Positions 25,106 to 34,710 of a stretch of DNA of 64,000 bases are shown piece by piece. This stretch comes from Clostridia bacterium (lineage in GTDB: Bacteria; Bacillota_A; Clostridia; Oscillospirales; CAG-272). The position numbers and the translations under genes were made by a program. Under the pieces are notes generated by a model. It did no database searches. It was not told the DNA's origin and worked only from the letters and a program-made list of their open reading frames with translations. The DNA is taken from NCBI GenBank assembly GCA_017462125.1, contig JAFTRQ010000132.1:1-64000 (forward strand), written 5' to 3'. The stretch's first letter is position 1, and every line of letters starts with the position of its first letter.

Positions 25106-27532
25106 TCAATGAACAGGCTTGAGGTTCCAGAACTTCTCCGCATACTCATGGATCGAGCGGTCAGCGGCAAAGTAGCCCGACGCTGCGGTATTGAGCAGGG
25201 ACATTCTCGTCCATCTCTCTCTGTCGGAGTAAGCGGCTACCATTTCCTCGTGGGTCAGACGGTAGCTTTCGAAGTCCGCAAGGCACATATAGGGGTCTGC
25301 CACACCGTGACCTGTCAGCAAATAGGTGGCGATATCCGCAAAGCTCTCGCCCGCAAAGCCAATAGACAGGAAGTTGACGATACGGCGAAGTCTTTCGTTG
25401 TTGGAATAAAACTCTGCGCTACGGTAGCCCTGAAGCCAGAGCTTTTCTACCTCGTCTGCCTTCAGACCGAAGATATACATATTCTCATCACCCACAGCCG
25501 CAAGCATCTCGACGTTTGCACCGTCAAGCGTTCCGATGGTGATGGCACCGTTGATCATCAGCTTCATACATCCCGTGCCACTTGCTTCCTTACCTGCAAG
25601 GGAGATCTGCTCGGAAACGTCCGCCGAGGGGATCAGGATCTCCGCGGTGCTGACATCGTAGTTCTCGAGGAAGACAACGTTCAGCTTTTCCTTGATTTTG
25701 GGATTTCTCTCGATGTCCTTCGAGATCATGCAGATCAACTGAATGATTCTCTTGGCCATCTGATAACCGGGAGCCGCCTTGGCACCGAAAATGAAGGTCT
25801 GCGGACGGATATCAAGATCGGGATTGTCCTTCAGCTCAAGGTAGAGGCCAATGATGTTCAGCACGTTGAGAAGCTGTCTCTTATATTCGTGAAGTCTCTT
25901 GATCTGAATATCAAAGAGCGCGTGCGTATCAAGCTTTACACCTGTTTTTGCCGCAAGATGGTTGGCAAAATTGATCTTATTCTGGTGCTTGATCGCGCGG
26001 ACGCGTTCCAGCACTGCCTTATCATCCGCAAACTTGGCAAACTCGGCAAGCTCAACGGGGTTATGACGGTAGCCTGTACCGATGCACTCATCAAGCAGGC
26101 TTGCCAATGCGGGGTTTGAGTAACAGAGCCAACGACGGTGTGCGATACCGTTGGTCACGTTATCAAACTTATAGGGATACATCTTATAGAAATCCTTGAA
26201 AACGGTTTCGGTAAGAATATCGGAGTGGAGCTTGGATACACCGTTGACAGAGTGAGAACCGACAACCGACAGATTTGCCATTTTCACCTGACCGTAGCCC
26301 AAAACTGCCATATTGGTAATTCTCTGCCAGTTACCGGGGAAAGCATTCCACGCCTCACGGCAGAAGCGTTCGTTGATCTCCTTGACGATGGTATAGATTC
26401 TGGGCAGCTTCAGACGGAAGAGATCCTCGTTCCACGTCTCAAGTGCCTCGGGCATAACGGTGTGGTTGGTATAGGAGCAGATCTTGACCACCTTGTCCCA
26501 AGCAGCCTCCCAAGAGTAGAAATAATCGTCGATGAGGATTCTCATCAGCTCGGGAATACAGAGTGCGGGATGGGTATCGTTAATATGGATGGCAACCTTG
26601 TCTTCAAGATTTGCGAGAGTACCGTATACCGCCATATGGTCACGGATGATGCTCTGCACCGATGCGGAAACAAGGAAATACTGCTGGGAGAGACGGAGAA
26701 GCTTACCCTCGGTGTGGTTGTCCGCGGGATAGAGCACCTTGGTTAAAGTCTCGGCATTATTACTATCCTCAAGAGCCTTTTGATACTGACCCTGAGAAAA
26801 CAGACCCATATTGAAGTTCTGAATATTTCTTGCCTTCCAAAGACGGAGCTGGCTGACAGCCTTGCTGTCACCACCGGATATCATCATATCGTAAGGAACC
26901 GCTTCAAGCTCCTCGCAATCCTCGTAGATCACGGTCATATGGTTGTTTTCCCACTTTTCGCTGATCTTGCCGCCGAAACGTACGACAAAGGTACGGTCGG
27001 TTCTCGGAACGAGCCAGACCTCACCGCCGGGAAGCCACACGTCAGGAAGCTCTACCTGCATACCGTCCACGATCTTCTGCTTGAAAAGACCGTACTCATA
27101 GCAGAGCGAAAAGCCTGCCGCGGGATAATCGAGAGAGGACAGAGAGTCCATAAAGCAAGCGGCGAGACGGCCAAGGCCGCCGTTGCCGAGTCCTGCATCG
27201 GGCTCGCACTCATAAAGCTCGGAGAGGTCAAAGCCCAAGGACTTCAGCGCCTCGGCGTAAGACTTATCCATACCGAGGTTGCAGACGTTGGTCTTGAGTG
27301 AACGTCCGAGGAGGAATTCCATACACATATAATAGACGCGCTTGGCGCCCGCCTTGTTAACATCCTTTTTGAACTCACCGCGCTTCTCGGTAAGGATGTC
27401 ACGAACGGTCATGGAGACCGCCTTATACATCTGGTCGTTTGACGCCTCCTGAGGCGTGCAACCGAAGTAGCGAGAGAGCTTCAGCTCGATGTTTGTCTTG
27501 ATCTCTGCGGGGGTCATGTTTTTGTAGTTCAT
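25106..27532 (-). CDS. glgP: glycogen/maltodextrin phosphorylase
   Basis: The GT35 enzyme releases glucose-1-phosphate from alpha-1,4-glucan ends using pyridoxal phosphate. The 808-residue length is standard. Family motifs are GNGGLGRLAACFMDS, the glucan-site RTDRTFVVRFGG stretch, HINDTHPAL, and the PLP-lysine segment EASGTGCMKLMINGAITIGT. That segment reads GTGCMK where many phosphorylases have GTGNMK. The first ATG is used; AAAGG lies about 12 nt upstream. It comes 189 bp after glgA, with a strong hairpin in the gap, so its expression may be partly uncoupled from synthesis. Confidence 0.95.
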   Translation of the reverse strand: MNYKNMTPAEIKTNIELKLSRYFGCTPQEASNDQMYKAVSMTVRDILTEKRGEFKKDVNKAGAKRVYYMCMEFLLGRSLKTNVCNLGMDKSYAEALKSLGFDLSELYECEPDAGLGNGGLGRLAACFMDSLSSLDYPAAGFSLCYEYGLFKQKIVDGMQVELPDVWLPGGEVWLVPRTDRTFVVRFGGKISEKWENNHMTVIYEDCEELEAVPYDMMISGGDSKAVSQLRLWKARNIQNFNMGLFSQGQYQKALEDSNNAETLTKVLYPADNHTEGKLLRLSQQYFLVSASVQSIIRDHMAVYGTLANLEDKVAIHINDTHPALCIPELMRILIDDYFYSWEAAWDKVVKICSYTNHTVMPEALETWNEDLFRLKLPRIYTIVKEINERFCREAWNAFPGNWQRITNMAVLGYGQVKMANLSVVGSHSVNGVSKLHSDILTETVFKDFYKMYPYKFDNVTNGIAHRRWLCYSNPALASLLDECIGTGYRHNPVELAEFAKFADDKAVLERVRAIKHQNKINFANHLAAKTGVKLDTHALFDIQIKRLHEYKRQLLNVLNIIGLYLELKDNPDLDIRPQTFIFGAKAAPGYQMAKRIIQLICMISKDIERNPKIKEKLNVVFLENYDVSTAEILIPSADVSEQISLAGKEASGTGCMKLMINGAITIGTLDGANVEMLAAVGDENMYIFGLKADEVEKLWLQGYRSAEFYSNNERLRRIVNFLSIGFAGESFADIATYLLTGHGVADPYMCLADFESYRLTHEEMVAAYSDRERWTRMSLLNTAASGYFAADRSIHEYAEKFWNLKPVH

Positions 27533-27680
27533 TTGCGTTGTATACCTTTCGGGGTTTAGATTTTTACGTTTTATGTTCTGCGGAATTGTGGTGCAGAAAC
27601 ACAGGCAAAATGCGCTTTTGCACGCGTTTCCGGATCACAAAAATCCTTATCTGTTATTTTGGGGAAGGTTCTTTGGAGGT

Positions 27681-27710
27681 GTGGAACCTTTCTTGCAAGA
27701 AAGGTTCCAC
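27681..27710. terminator. hairpin between glgA and glgP
   Basis: GTGGAACCTTTCTT (27681-27694) pairs perfectly with AAGAAAGGTTCCAC (27697-27710) around 2 nt. It lies 12 bp past the glgA stop on the minus strand and may attenuate transcription into glgP or protect the glgA message. U-richness after the stem is poor. Confidence 0.5.
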
Positions 27711-27721
27711 AAAACGCATCC

Positions 27722-29164
27722 TTAAAGCGAATCAAACATCTCCATATACTTCTCTGCCGAGACGGTCCAGGAGAAGTCGGTACCCATGATCTTGGTTACG
27801 AACTTCTTATTCTGTGCCTTATCAGCATAGAGCGCAAGAGCCGCGTCAATACGGTCCTTCAGCTCGGCGGAAGCATAATTTGCAAAGGTGAAGCCATTGC
27901 CCTTGATTTCGCCGTCGTCGACCCAATAGCCCTTGATAGAGTCGGCAAGACCGCCTGTCTCTCTGACAACGGGCACCGCACCGTAACGGGAAGCGATCAT
28001 CTGCGAAAGACCGCAGGGCTCACTCTTAGAGGGCATTACGAAGATGTCGCAAGCCGCGTAGATCTTCTTGGACAGGTCGCGGTCATAGGTAAGAAGCGCC
28101 TTGACCTTGTCGGGATATTCTCTTTCAAGCTGGGTAAAGAACTCCTCGTACTGCGCCTCGCCCTTGCCGAGGATCACGAACTGTACGTCGTTATCTCTGA
28201 CGACCTCTGCGGCGATCTCCTTCACAAGGTCAAGACCCTTGTGGGTAGCAAGTCTGGAAATAATAGCCAGCATCGGCACGTCGGCTCTCTCGGGGAGACC
28301 GTACTCACGCTGAAGCGCCATCTTGTTCTCTGCCTTGCCCTTCACTACGTTTCTGCGGTCATAATTCTTACAGAGCACAGTATCCTTTGCGGGATTGTAA
28401 TAATTGTAGTCGATACCGTTGAGGATACCCGTCAGCTTCTGCGCGTTTCTGTAAAGAACGTGATAGAGGCCGTGAGAATACTCGGGGGTCTTGATCTCCT
28501 CAGCATATCTTTCGCTGACCGTGGAGACCTTGTCTGCGCACTCGATCGCTGCCTTCATCAGGTTGATGCAATCGTCGTAGCGCATCAGCGCGTAATACTC
28601 GGGACCCATATCGAAAACGTCACCGAGGATCGAGAAATCGTACTTGCCTTGATACTCGATGTTGTGGATGGTGAACACGCTCTTGGTCTCGGAAAGTCCC
28701 TCAACGTAGCGGTATTTGGTGTTGAGATAGACCACGGTGAGAGCCGACTGCCAATCGTTGGCGTGGATCACGTCGGGGTAGAAATCAAGCTTGATCAGCA
28801 TCTCCAGCACAGCCTTGCAGAAGTAGGCATATCTCTCGCCGTCATCATAGAAGCCATAGAGCGCGCCGCGCTTGAAGTAATATTCGTTGTCAATAAAGTA
28901 GTAAGTTACGCCGTCCTTGACGAGACTCTTGACACCGCAGTAAAGCTTTCTCCATGCAAGATTGACGGTAAAGACCGCCTCATCCTTCATCTGCGCGCGC
29001 CACTCGTCCTTCACTGCCGCATAAAGGGGCAGGACGACTCTTACGTCAACGTTATTTTTTTCTTTCGCCTTGATCGCCGCGGGGAGAGAGCCCATAACGT
29101 CTCCCAAGCCGCCGGTTGCCGCAAAGGGCATGACCTCAGCGCCTACAAATAATATTTTTTTCAT
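27722..29164 (-). CDS. glgA: ADP-glucose-dependent glycogen synthase
   Basis: GT5 glycogen synthase extends alpha-1,4-glucan from ADP-glucose. The 480-residue protein has the N-terminal Rossmann domain with FVGAEVMPFAATGGLGDV, VIHANDWQS, and the C-terminal domain with ISRLATHKGLDL and FVMPSKSEPCGLSQMIA (Glu-rich catalytic loop). In E. coli GlgA the glycine loop reads KTGGL, with a lysine linked to ADP-glucose binding; here it reads ATGGL. This replacement may be normal for a clostridial subgroup. It lies 91 bp after glgD in the operon. Confidence 0.93.
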   Translation of the reverse strand: MKKILFVGAEVMPFAATGGLGDVMGSLPAAIKAKEKNNVDVRVVLPLYAAVKDEWRAQMKDEAVFTVNLAWRKLYCGVKSLVKDGVTYYFIDNEYYFKRGALYGFYDDGERYAYFCKAVLEMLIKLDFYPDVIHANDWQSALTVVYLNTKYRYVEGLSETKSVFTIHNIEYQGKYDFSILGDVFDMGPEYYALMRYDDCINLMKAAIECADKVSTVSERYAEEIKTPEYSHGLYHVLYRNAQKLTGILNGIDYNYYNPAKDTVLCKNYDRRNVVKGKAENKMALQREYGLPERADVPMLAIISRLATHKGLDLVKEIAAEVVRDNDVQFVILGKGEAQYEEFFTQLEREYPDKVKALLTYDRDLSKKIYAACDIFVMPSKSEPCGLSQMIASRYGAVPVVRETGGLADSIKGYWVDDGEIKGNGFTFANYASAELKDRIDAALALYADKAQNKKFVTKIMGTDFSWTVSAEKYMEMFDSL

Positions 29165-29255
29165 TTTTTCTCCTTCAACAGGCCTTCTCCGGCAGAGAAG
29201 GTTTTTTCGCAGGTCTTAAACCCAACCCAAGACCAAGAGGATTTTGTTGTCTTTC

Positions 29256-30389
29256 TTATACCGACATTTTCTTGCCGATGTAGAAAGGCATAGTCTCATG
29301 TCCCGACAGAACTCTTCCGTCCTTGATGACCACGTTCTTATCGGCGATCACGCAGTTAAGATTTGCATCGGGGCAGATATAAGTATCCTGGAACAGGATC
29401 GAATTCTTAACGACCGCTCCCTTACCTACTCTTACACCGCGGAAGATGATCGAATTCTCAACCGTACCCTCGATCACGCAGCCCTCTGCCACAACAGAGT
29501 TGGTAACCTTCGCGCCGCTGCAATATCTTGTAGGTGCGCTGTTTCTGACCTTGGTCAGCACGGGGCGGTTCTTCACACCGAAGAGTCTCTCGCGTGCGTC
29601 TGCCTCAAGCAGCTTCATAGAGCACTCGAAATAGCTCTCAAGCGAACCGATGTGGGCATACCATCCATCGTAACGGTAGACCATATAGTTTGCCTTATCC
29701 ACGTTCTTCATAATGATGTCATGGAGGAAGGAGTGATGTCCGCGGGAGATAGCGGTCTCGATCACGTTCAAAAGATACTGTCTCTTCATGACCATGATAT
29801 TGATGTAGACCTGCATATCCTCTTCGCCGATATGATCCTCTCTGACGTCGATAACTCTGTCGTTTTCGTCAGCCTTCAGAAGGGTCAGCTTCTCGGTTGC
29901 GGAAACGCCGGTCAGATTGTCGGACTTGGTAACGAACGTAATATCCGCGCCGGTCTTTGCGTGTCTTTCGATCACGTCACCGAGATCGATGTTACAGATC
30001 ACGTCGCAATCGGACATAACGATAAACTCTTCGTTACAGCGGTTGAGGAAGTTCACGGTGCCCATCAGCGCCTCAAGGCGGGAGGTATAGAACTTATTAG
30101 CCGCCGCGTTATCAAATGCCGAAATATAGGGAGGAAGGATCTTAATGCCTCCGCTTCTTCTCGCCAGATCCCAGTCCTTACCGTTGCCGAGGTGGTCAAG
30201 GAGGGACTGATAGTTGTTATGCGTTACGATACCGATCTTGGAGATATCGGAGTTGACCATACTGGAGATGGCAAAGTCGATCAGACGGTATCTGCCGCCG
30301 AAGGGCACGGAACCGATGGTTCTCATTCTTGTAAGCTCGGGAATGCTGGTATCATGAATATTGGAAAAAATCAATCCTACTGCTGTCAT
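29256..30389 (-). CDS. glgD: glucose-1-phosphate adenylyltransferase subunit GlgD
   Basis: GlgD is the second, mainly regulatory subunit of the heteromeric ADP-glucose pyrophosphorylase of Bacillota. The 377-residue protein resembles GlgC but its N-terminal nucleotide loop reads GLIFSNIHD instead of [10 protein letters not shown], as expected of GlgD. PFGGRYRLIDFAISSMVNS and LGNGKDWDL are conserved. The C-terminal part is a left-handed beta helix with hexapeptide character (VVAEGCVIEGTVENSIIFRG). It starts 15 bp after the glgC stop, so the two subunits are co-translated. Confidence 0.93.
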   Translation of the reverse strand: MTAVGLIFSNIHDTSIPELTRMRTIGSVPFGGRYRLIDFAISSMVNSDISKIGIVTHNNYQSLLDHLGNGKDWDLARRSGGIKILPPYISAFDNAAANKFYTSRLEALMGTVNFLNRCNEEFIVMSDCDVICNIDLGDVIERHAKTGADITFVTKSDNLTGVSATEKLTLLKADENDRVIDVREDHIGEEDMQVYINIMVMKRQYLLNVIETAISRGHHSFLHDIIMKNVDKANYMVYRYDGWYAHIGSLESYFECSMKLLEADARERLFGVKNRPVLTKVRNSAPTRYCSGAKVTNSVVAEGCVIEGTVENSIIFRGVRVGKGAVVKNSILFQDTYICPDANLNCVIADKNVVIKDGRVLSGHETMPFYIGKKMSV

Positions 30390-30404
30390 TGCTCTGCCCT
30401 CCTA

Positions 30405-31589
30405 TTATAATTCCGAAATGATGGCGCCGTCTTCGATGACAGTGCCGTTGGGAACCTCAATATCTTCACCGAGTACGGTGATTCCCTTTGCCTTATCCTT
30501 CGCCAAGCCGACGATCGCACCTGCGCCGATATTGACACCTGTGTCGATGATCGAATAGTTGACCGTAGCACCCGAACCGATGACGCAATCGCCCATGATG
30601 ACGCAATCCTTCACGTATGCACCGGGCATAACCTTGACACCTGCGCCGAGAACGCTGTTCTTTACGGTTCCGTAGATCTCACAGCCATCGGTCGCGTAGC
30701 AGTTGACAACCTTTGCGTTTTCGCCTACGAACTGCGGACCGCCCGACTGATTTCTCGAGTAGATACGGAAGTTATGGTCACCAAGATCCAGCACGGGATT
30801 CGCACCCAAAAGATCCATATTTGCTTCCCAGAGAGAGTTGATGGTTCCAACGTCCTTCCAATAGCCCTCGAAGGGGTAAGCAAACATCTTCTCGCCTGCG
30901 GCGAGCATATTGGGAATGATATTCTTACCGAAGTCATTGGAGGAGCCTTCGGTAGCTTCGTCCTCCTCAAGGTACTTCTGCAGCTTATCCTTTGTGAAGA
31001 TGTAGATACCCATAGAGGCATTGGTGCTGTCGGGATTCTTGGGCTTTTCGGTAAACTTATAAATCGAGCCATCCTCATTGGTGCTCATAATACCGAAGCG
31101 GCTTGCCTCCTCGATCGGTACGTCGATGACCGCGATGGTACAGTCAGCGCCCTTTTCCTTGTGGTATTCAAGCATCTTTGCGTAGTCCATCTTATAGATA
31201 TGGTCACCCGAGAGGATCAGGACGTACTCGGTGTCGTATCTGTTGATGAACTCCAGATTCTGATATATTGCGTTTGCGGTGCCCTTATACCAGTCCGCGC
31301 CCTTCTGTCCCTGATAGGGAGGCAGGATCTTAACACCGCCCCAAATGCGGTCGAGATCCCAAGGCTGTCCGTTACCGATGTATTCATTGAGCACGAGGGG
31401 TTGATATTGGGTAAGTACACCAACGGTGTCGATGCCGGAGTTGATACAGTTTGACAGAGTGAAGTCGATGATCCTGTACTTTCCTCCGAAGGGGACTGCG
31501 GGTTTAGCGGTTTTTGTGGTCAGAGCGTAAAGACGTGATCCCTGGCCGCCTGCGAGCAGCATTGCTACACATTCTTTTTTCTTAAACAT
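30405..31589 (-). CDS. glgC: glucose-1-phosphate adenylyltransferase catalytic subunit GlgC
   Basis: GlgC makes ADP-glucose from ATP and glucose-1-phosphate, the committed step of glycogen synthesis. The 394-residue protein has the catalytic loop [39 protein letters not shown]-like [11 protein letters not shown], and [13 protein letters not shown] with the metal-binding Asp. A C-terminal beta helix ends in [13 protein letters not shown]. It lies 181 bp downstream of glgB and directly before glgD. Control by effectors such as fructose-1,6-bisphosphate is known for the family; nothing in the sequence proves the effector here. Confidence 0.95.
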   Translation of the reverse strand: MFKKKECVAMLLAGGQGSRLYALTTKTAKPAVPFGGKYRIIDFTLSNCINSGIDTVGVLTQYQPLVLNEYIGNGQPWDLDRIWGGVKILPPYQGQKGADWYKGTANAIYQNLEFINRYDTEYVLILSGDHIYKMDYAKMLEYHKEKGADCTIAVIDVPIEEASRFGIMSTNEDGSIYKFTEKPKNPDSTNASMGIYIFTKDKLQKYLEEDEATEGSSNDFGKNIIPNMLAAGEKMFAYPFEGYWKDVGTINSLWEANMDLLGANPVLDLGDHNFRIYSRNQSGGPQFVGENAKVVNCYATDGCEIYGTVKNSVLGAGVKVMPGAYVKDCVIMGDCVIGSGATVNYSIIDTGVNIGAGAIVGLAKDKAKGITVLGEDIEVPNGTVIEDGAIISEL

Positions 31590-31645
31590 AAGAACTCTCT
31601 CCTCTATGTGATTTAATTTGATAATGATACGCTTGGGGAACGGGT

Positions 31646-31666
31646 CATTTCTTTGGGAAAGAAATG
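31646..31666. repeat. hairpin in the glgB-glgC gap
   Basis: CATTTCTTT and AAAGAAATG form a 9-bp stem with a 3-nt loop in the 181-bp spacer. The repeated phrase GGGATGCGTG nearby (31678-31699) resembles wording in other intergenic repeats of this window. Confidence 0.35.
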
Positions 31667-31770
31667 GAAAGAAACAGGGATGCGTGGGGATGCGTGTTCA
31701 TATTTGCCCGCGTCGGAAATTACGATTACCGACATTCGGACGATTGCTATGATATATTTTGAATTTAAAG

Positions 31771-33729
31771 TTACTTTTTTGCTGTTTTTTTCGCGGTTTT
31801 TTTAGCAGCCTCGGCTTTTTTGACCGTGCCTCTCTTCTCTTTCATCCGCAGGACAGTTGCGCCGAGGGGCGGGACACGAAGGCGGATACCTTCCGAATAG
31901 GTGCCGAACACGGGGTCGCGGATGCTGTCGAATACAGTGCCTTGATTGGTCACACCGCTGCCTCCGTATTTCTTATCGTCGGAATTGAATATCTCCTCAT
32001 ACTTACCCTCTGTTGGCACGCGAAGGAAATAGTCCTCATAAGCCACGGGAGTGAAATTGATCACCACAAGGAGCTCCTTGCCATTCTCTGCGATGCGGCG
32101 GTAGGAAAGGACGCTGGCATCTCTGTTATCGGCATCGATCCACTGAAAGCCCTTCCAGCTGTCGTCCACCTGCCAAAGCTCGGGATGCTTGAGATAAAGG
32201 TGGTTGAGGTCGGCAAGATAGAGCTGATGGCGCGCGTGGGATTCGTAATCAAGCAGGAACCACTCAATATCGTCCTCATACGCCCATTCGCGGAACTGAC
32301 CGATCTCACAGCCCATAAAGGTCAGCTTTTTACCCGGCAGGGTCATTCTGTATGCCTCGAAGGCACGGGCACCCGCGAACTTTTTCCAATAGTCTCCGGG
32401 CATTTTATCAAGAAACGATTTTTTGCCGTGTACCACCTCATCGTGAGAGATGGGGAGCACGTATTTTTCATTGAAGGCATACATCATCGGGAAGGTGACC
32501 TTATCGTGATGATACTTACGGTAGATCGGATCATTCTCGGCATAAGCCAGAGTATCGTTCATCCAGCCCATATTCCATTTGAGGTCAAAGCCGAGAGAAT
32601 TCTCGCCCTCAAAGGATGTGATGCCCTTCCACGCGCTGGACTCCTCTGCGATCATCAACACGTCGGGATGCACCTCCTTCATAGCTCCGTTGAGCTTTTT
32701 GAAGAATGCGATTGCCTCAAGACAACGGTTATCACCGTAGACGTTGGGCAGCCACTCGCCCTCCTGTCTGTCGTAATCGAGATAGATCATCGACGTAACG
32801 GCATCCACGCGCAATCCGTCGGCATGGTACTTTTCCGCCCAATACATAGCGTTGGAGACTAAAAAGGATTGCACCTCTTCCCTGCCTACGTCGAAGCGGC
32901 GGGTACCCCAGCCGCGGTTTTCGATCCTGTCTATACCCTGATACTCATACAGGGGCTGACCGTCAAACTCGTAAAGTCCGAACTGATCCTTTGGAAAATG
33001 GGCGGGCACCCAGTCGAGGATCACGCCGATCCCCGCACCGTGCATCACGTCCATAAACTGCATAAAATCCTTGGGGCCTCCGAATCTTGCGGTCGGAGCG
33101 TAGTATCCGCCCACCTGATAACCCCACGAGCCATCGAAGGGATGCTCCATCACGGGCATCAGCTCAACGTGGGTATATCCCATCTGCTTGACGTAGGGAG
33201 CGAGATCGTCTGCGATCTGCTTATAGGTATAATAGGTTCCATCCTCGTGACGCTTCCATGAGCCCATATGAATCTCGTAGATGTTCATAGGCTGTGCGTA
33301 AAAGCCTCTGCCCATTCCGAATATCTCGGCTCTCTGCTCCAGCCACCCCTTATCGTGCCACTCATATCCCTCGATATCGGCAACCACCGAGGCGGAATAG
33401 GGCGGATCACTCATCATATATCCGTAAGGGTCTGCCTTGTAGACCTGCTCCGCACCGTTGTAAAACTTGAATTTATACTGGTCTCCCTCATTCACCACTC
33501 CGTCGGGAATCGCAGCCTCCCATATGCCTGCGCTTGTAACGCGTTGCATAGGGTGCTTTTCGCTCCAACCGTTGAAGCTTCCGACAACGAAAGCGGAATG
33601 AGCGTTTGGCGCCCAGGTACGAAAAACGTAAAGCGATCCCTCCTTATGGACTCCCATAAAGTTATATGCCTGCCTTGCCGTTCCGGAATGGAAAAAGTAA
33701 CTGTTTGCATCAAAGCTTGGCTGATTCAT
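31771..33729 (-). CDS. glgB: 1,4-alpha-glucan branching enzyme
   Basis: GlgB forms the alpha-1,6 branches of glycogen. The 652-residue GH13 enzyme has an N-terminal CBM48 domain (about 25-110, FRTWAPNAHSAFVVGSFNGW) and the barrel with GVILDWVPAHFPKD, the nucleophile Asp in GLRVDAVTSMIYLDY, the acid Glu in LMIAEESSAW and the Asp in PISHDEVVHGKKS. GGAGG lies 8 nt before the ATG. It is the first gene of the glg operon, behind a consensus promoter and a hairpin leader. Its last 25 residues are an unusual Lys/Ala/Thr tail (KKAEAAKKTAKKTAKK), not a usual part of GlgB. Confidence 0.95.
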   Translation of the reverse strand: MNQPSFDANSYFFHSGTARQAYNFMGVHKEGSLYVFRTWAPNAHSAFVVGSFNGWSEKHPMQRVTSAGIWEAAIPDGVVNEGDQYKFKFYNGAEQVYKADPYGYMMSDPPYSASVVADIEGYEWHDKGWLEQRAEIFGMGRGFYAQPMNIYEIHMGSWKRHEDGTYYTYKQIADDLAPYVKQMGYTHVELMPVMEHPFDGSWGYQVGGYYAPTARFGGPKDFMQFMDVMHGAGIGVILDWVPAHFPKDQFGLYEFDGQPLYEYQGIDRIENRGWGTRRFDVGREEVQSFLVSNAMYWAEKYHADGLRVDAVTSMIYLDYDRQEGEWLPNVYGDNRCLEAIAFFKKLNGAMKEVHPDVLMIAEESSAWKGITSFEGENSLGFDLKWNMGWMNDTLAYAENDPIYRKYHHDKVTFPMMYAFNEKYVLPISHDEVVHGKKSFLDKMPGDYWKKFAGARAFEAYRMTLPGKKLTFMGCEIGQFREWAYEDDIEWFLLDYESHARHQLYLADLNHLYLKHPELWQVDDSWKGFQWIDADNRDASVLSYRRIAENGKELLVVINFTPVAYEDYFLRVPTEGKYEEIFNSDDKKYGGSGVTNQGTVFDSIRDPVFGTYSEGIRLRVPPLGATVLRMKEKRGTVKKAEAAKKTAKKTAKK

Positions 33730-33804
33730 TGGGTGATCCTCCTTACGTCTTTTTAAAAGTATTTCAAATAGTTTTTCACAAAAAAGCTATTCAATACGCG
33801 AAAA

Positions 33805-33844
33805 CGAGCGGCTCGGGTGGCAAAAAACACCGTTTGACCGCTCG
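33805..33844 (-). promoter_or_regulatory. structured leader of the glg operon
   Basis: Within the ~130-nt untranslated region between the promoter and glgB, CGAGCGG (33805-33811) pairs with CCGCTCG (33838-33844), with an inner GGGTG/CACC stem around an A-run (U-run on the minus-strand RNA). It could be an attenuator or a protein site. No riboswitch class is recognised. Confidence 0.45.
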
Positions 33845-33868
33845 AATGAAAGTTTTTTACTTTAATTA

Positions 33869-33897
33869 ATTATAACACAAAAACTGTTTTCTGTCAA
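33869..33897 (-). promoter_or_regulatory. promoter of the glg operon
   Basis: On the minus strand a perfect TTGACA (33892-33897), a 17-nt spacer and a perfect TATAAT (33869-33874). It drives glgB and, by layout, the genes down to glgP or beyond. Confidence 0.8.
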
Positions 33898-34160
33898 TGC
33901 ACAAAACATATAAATATAATATGTAATATATGTTAATTTTCACAATTTCGGTGTATAATTGCATATTATTGGGCATAAAATGCGGGATTTTATGCATTTT
34001 TACTCGTTTTTTGTCGCTTGATGTGACACGAAAACCGACACTTGCAAATTTTGATTTATGGGGAGGCGTGGGACGCGGTTTTCCACCTTTTTTGAGAAAA
34101 ACCTTCGCAGATTGCAAGCAATCTGCTATGCGAGTTTTCTTCGAAAACATCGAGGTGGTA

Positions 34161-34466
34161 CCAAAAAACTTTCCCGAAAATTGGTTTAAAGTATAACCAT
34201 TTAGTTTTATAAAGCCGTGATAATCTTTATCAAAGCCTCACTGCTATTGTGTTGCAAGTGTATATAAAAACGATTGCTTCAAATTTTGATTGAGCGACAT
34301 TCTAAACCGTAGGGCGGGGGCTTGCTACCGCCGTGACGAATGATTTGGATGGACAAAGCGGCGGGAGCAAGCCCCCGCTCTACGGTTAAATGCTATCGTG
34401 TTGCAAGTTTTGTTTGAAACCTTTTATAAAAGAGTTTGAAACACACCCGAAACGCGTTAGAAGATA
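34161..34466. repeat. dispersed intergenic repeat, copy A, interrupted
   Basis: Blocks 34161-34260 and 34391-34466 match 44380-44536 at roughly 75-80 percent by eye (for example CCAAAAAACTT, ATCAAAGCCTCACT, CTATCGTGTTGCAAGT, ACACCCGAAAC). Copy A is split by about 130 bp containing the palindromic element at 34305-34387. No coding frame is evident; the 33898-34644 gap is all repeat-like or AT-rich spacer. Confidence 0.6.
34305..34387. mobile_element. MITE-like palindromic element, GCGGGGGCTTGC arms
   Basis: Two 29-nt arms (34305-34333 and 34359-34387) are reverse complements with two mismatches, around a 25-nt centre. They begin and end in AACCGTAG/CTACGGTT. A direct repeat of GCTATYGTGTTGCAAGT lies at 34243-34259 and 34392-34408 on either side. 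No transposase is encoded; mobility would need one in trans. Confidence 0.55.
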
Positions 34467-34547
34467 CACTTTGGTTAAAATCAATTTGGTTTCAAATGAC
34501 AGTATTGGTGCAATCTTTCCCCTTTTTCGGGAAAGTTTTGAGGGGTC

Positions 34548-34577
34548 ATAGGGGAACTTTTTCAAAAGTTCCCCTAT
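34548..34577. repeat. 14-bp perfect hairpin before holB promoter
   Basis: ATAGGGGAACTTTT (34548-34561) pairs with AAAAGTTCCCCTAT (34564-34577). It is terminator-like, but no gene ends nearby on either strand. Confidence 0.45.
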
Positions 34578-34644
34578 ATCGCATCCTCGCGCATCTCCCC
34601 GCTAAATTGTAATCTATCCCCCGTCATAACGCGACAAAAAACTA

Positions 34645-34673
34645 TTGACAAGCCGTGAGAAATATGGTACAAT
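34645..34673 (+). promoter_or_regulatory. promoter of holB
   Basis: TTGACA (34645-34650), 17 nt, TACAAT (34668-34673) preceded by ATGG (extended -10). The holB start is 38 bp further on. Confidence 0.75.
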
Positions 34674-34710
34674 ATAATGAATTAGTATTTTCAAAAAAGG
34701 AGGCCTGACA

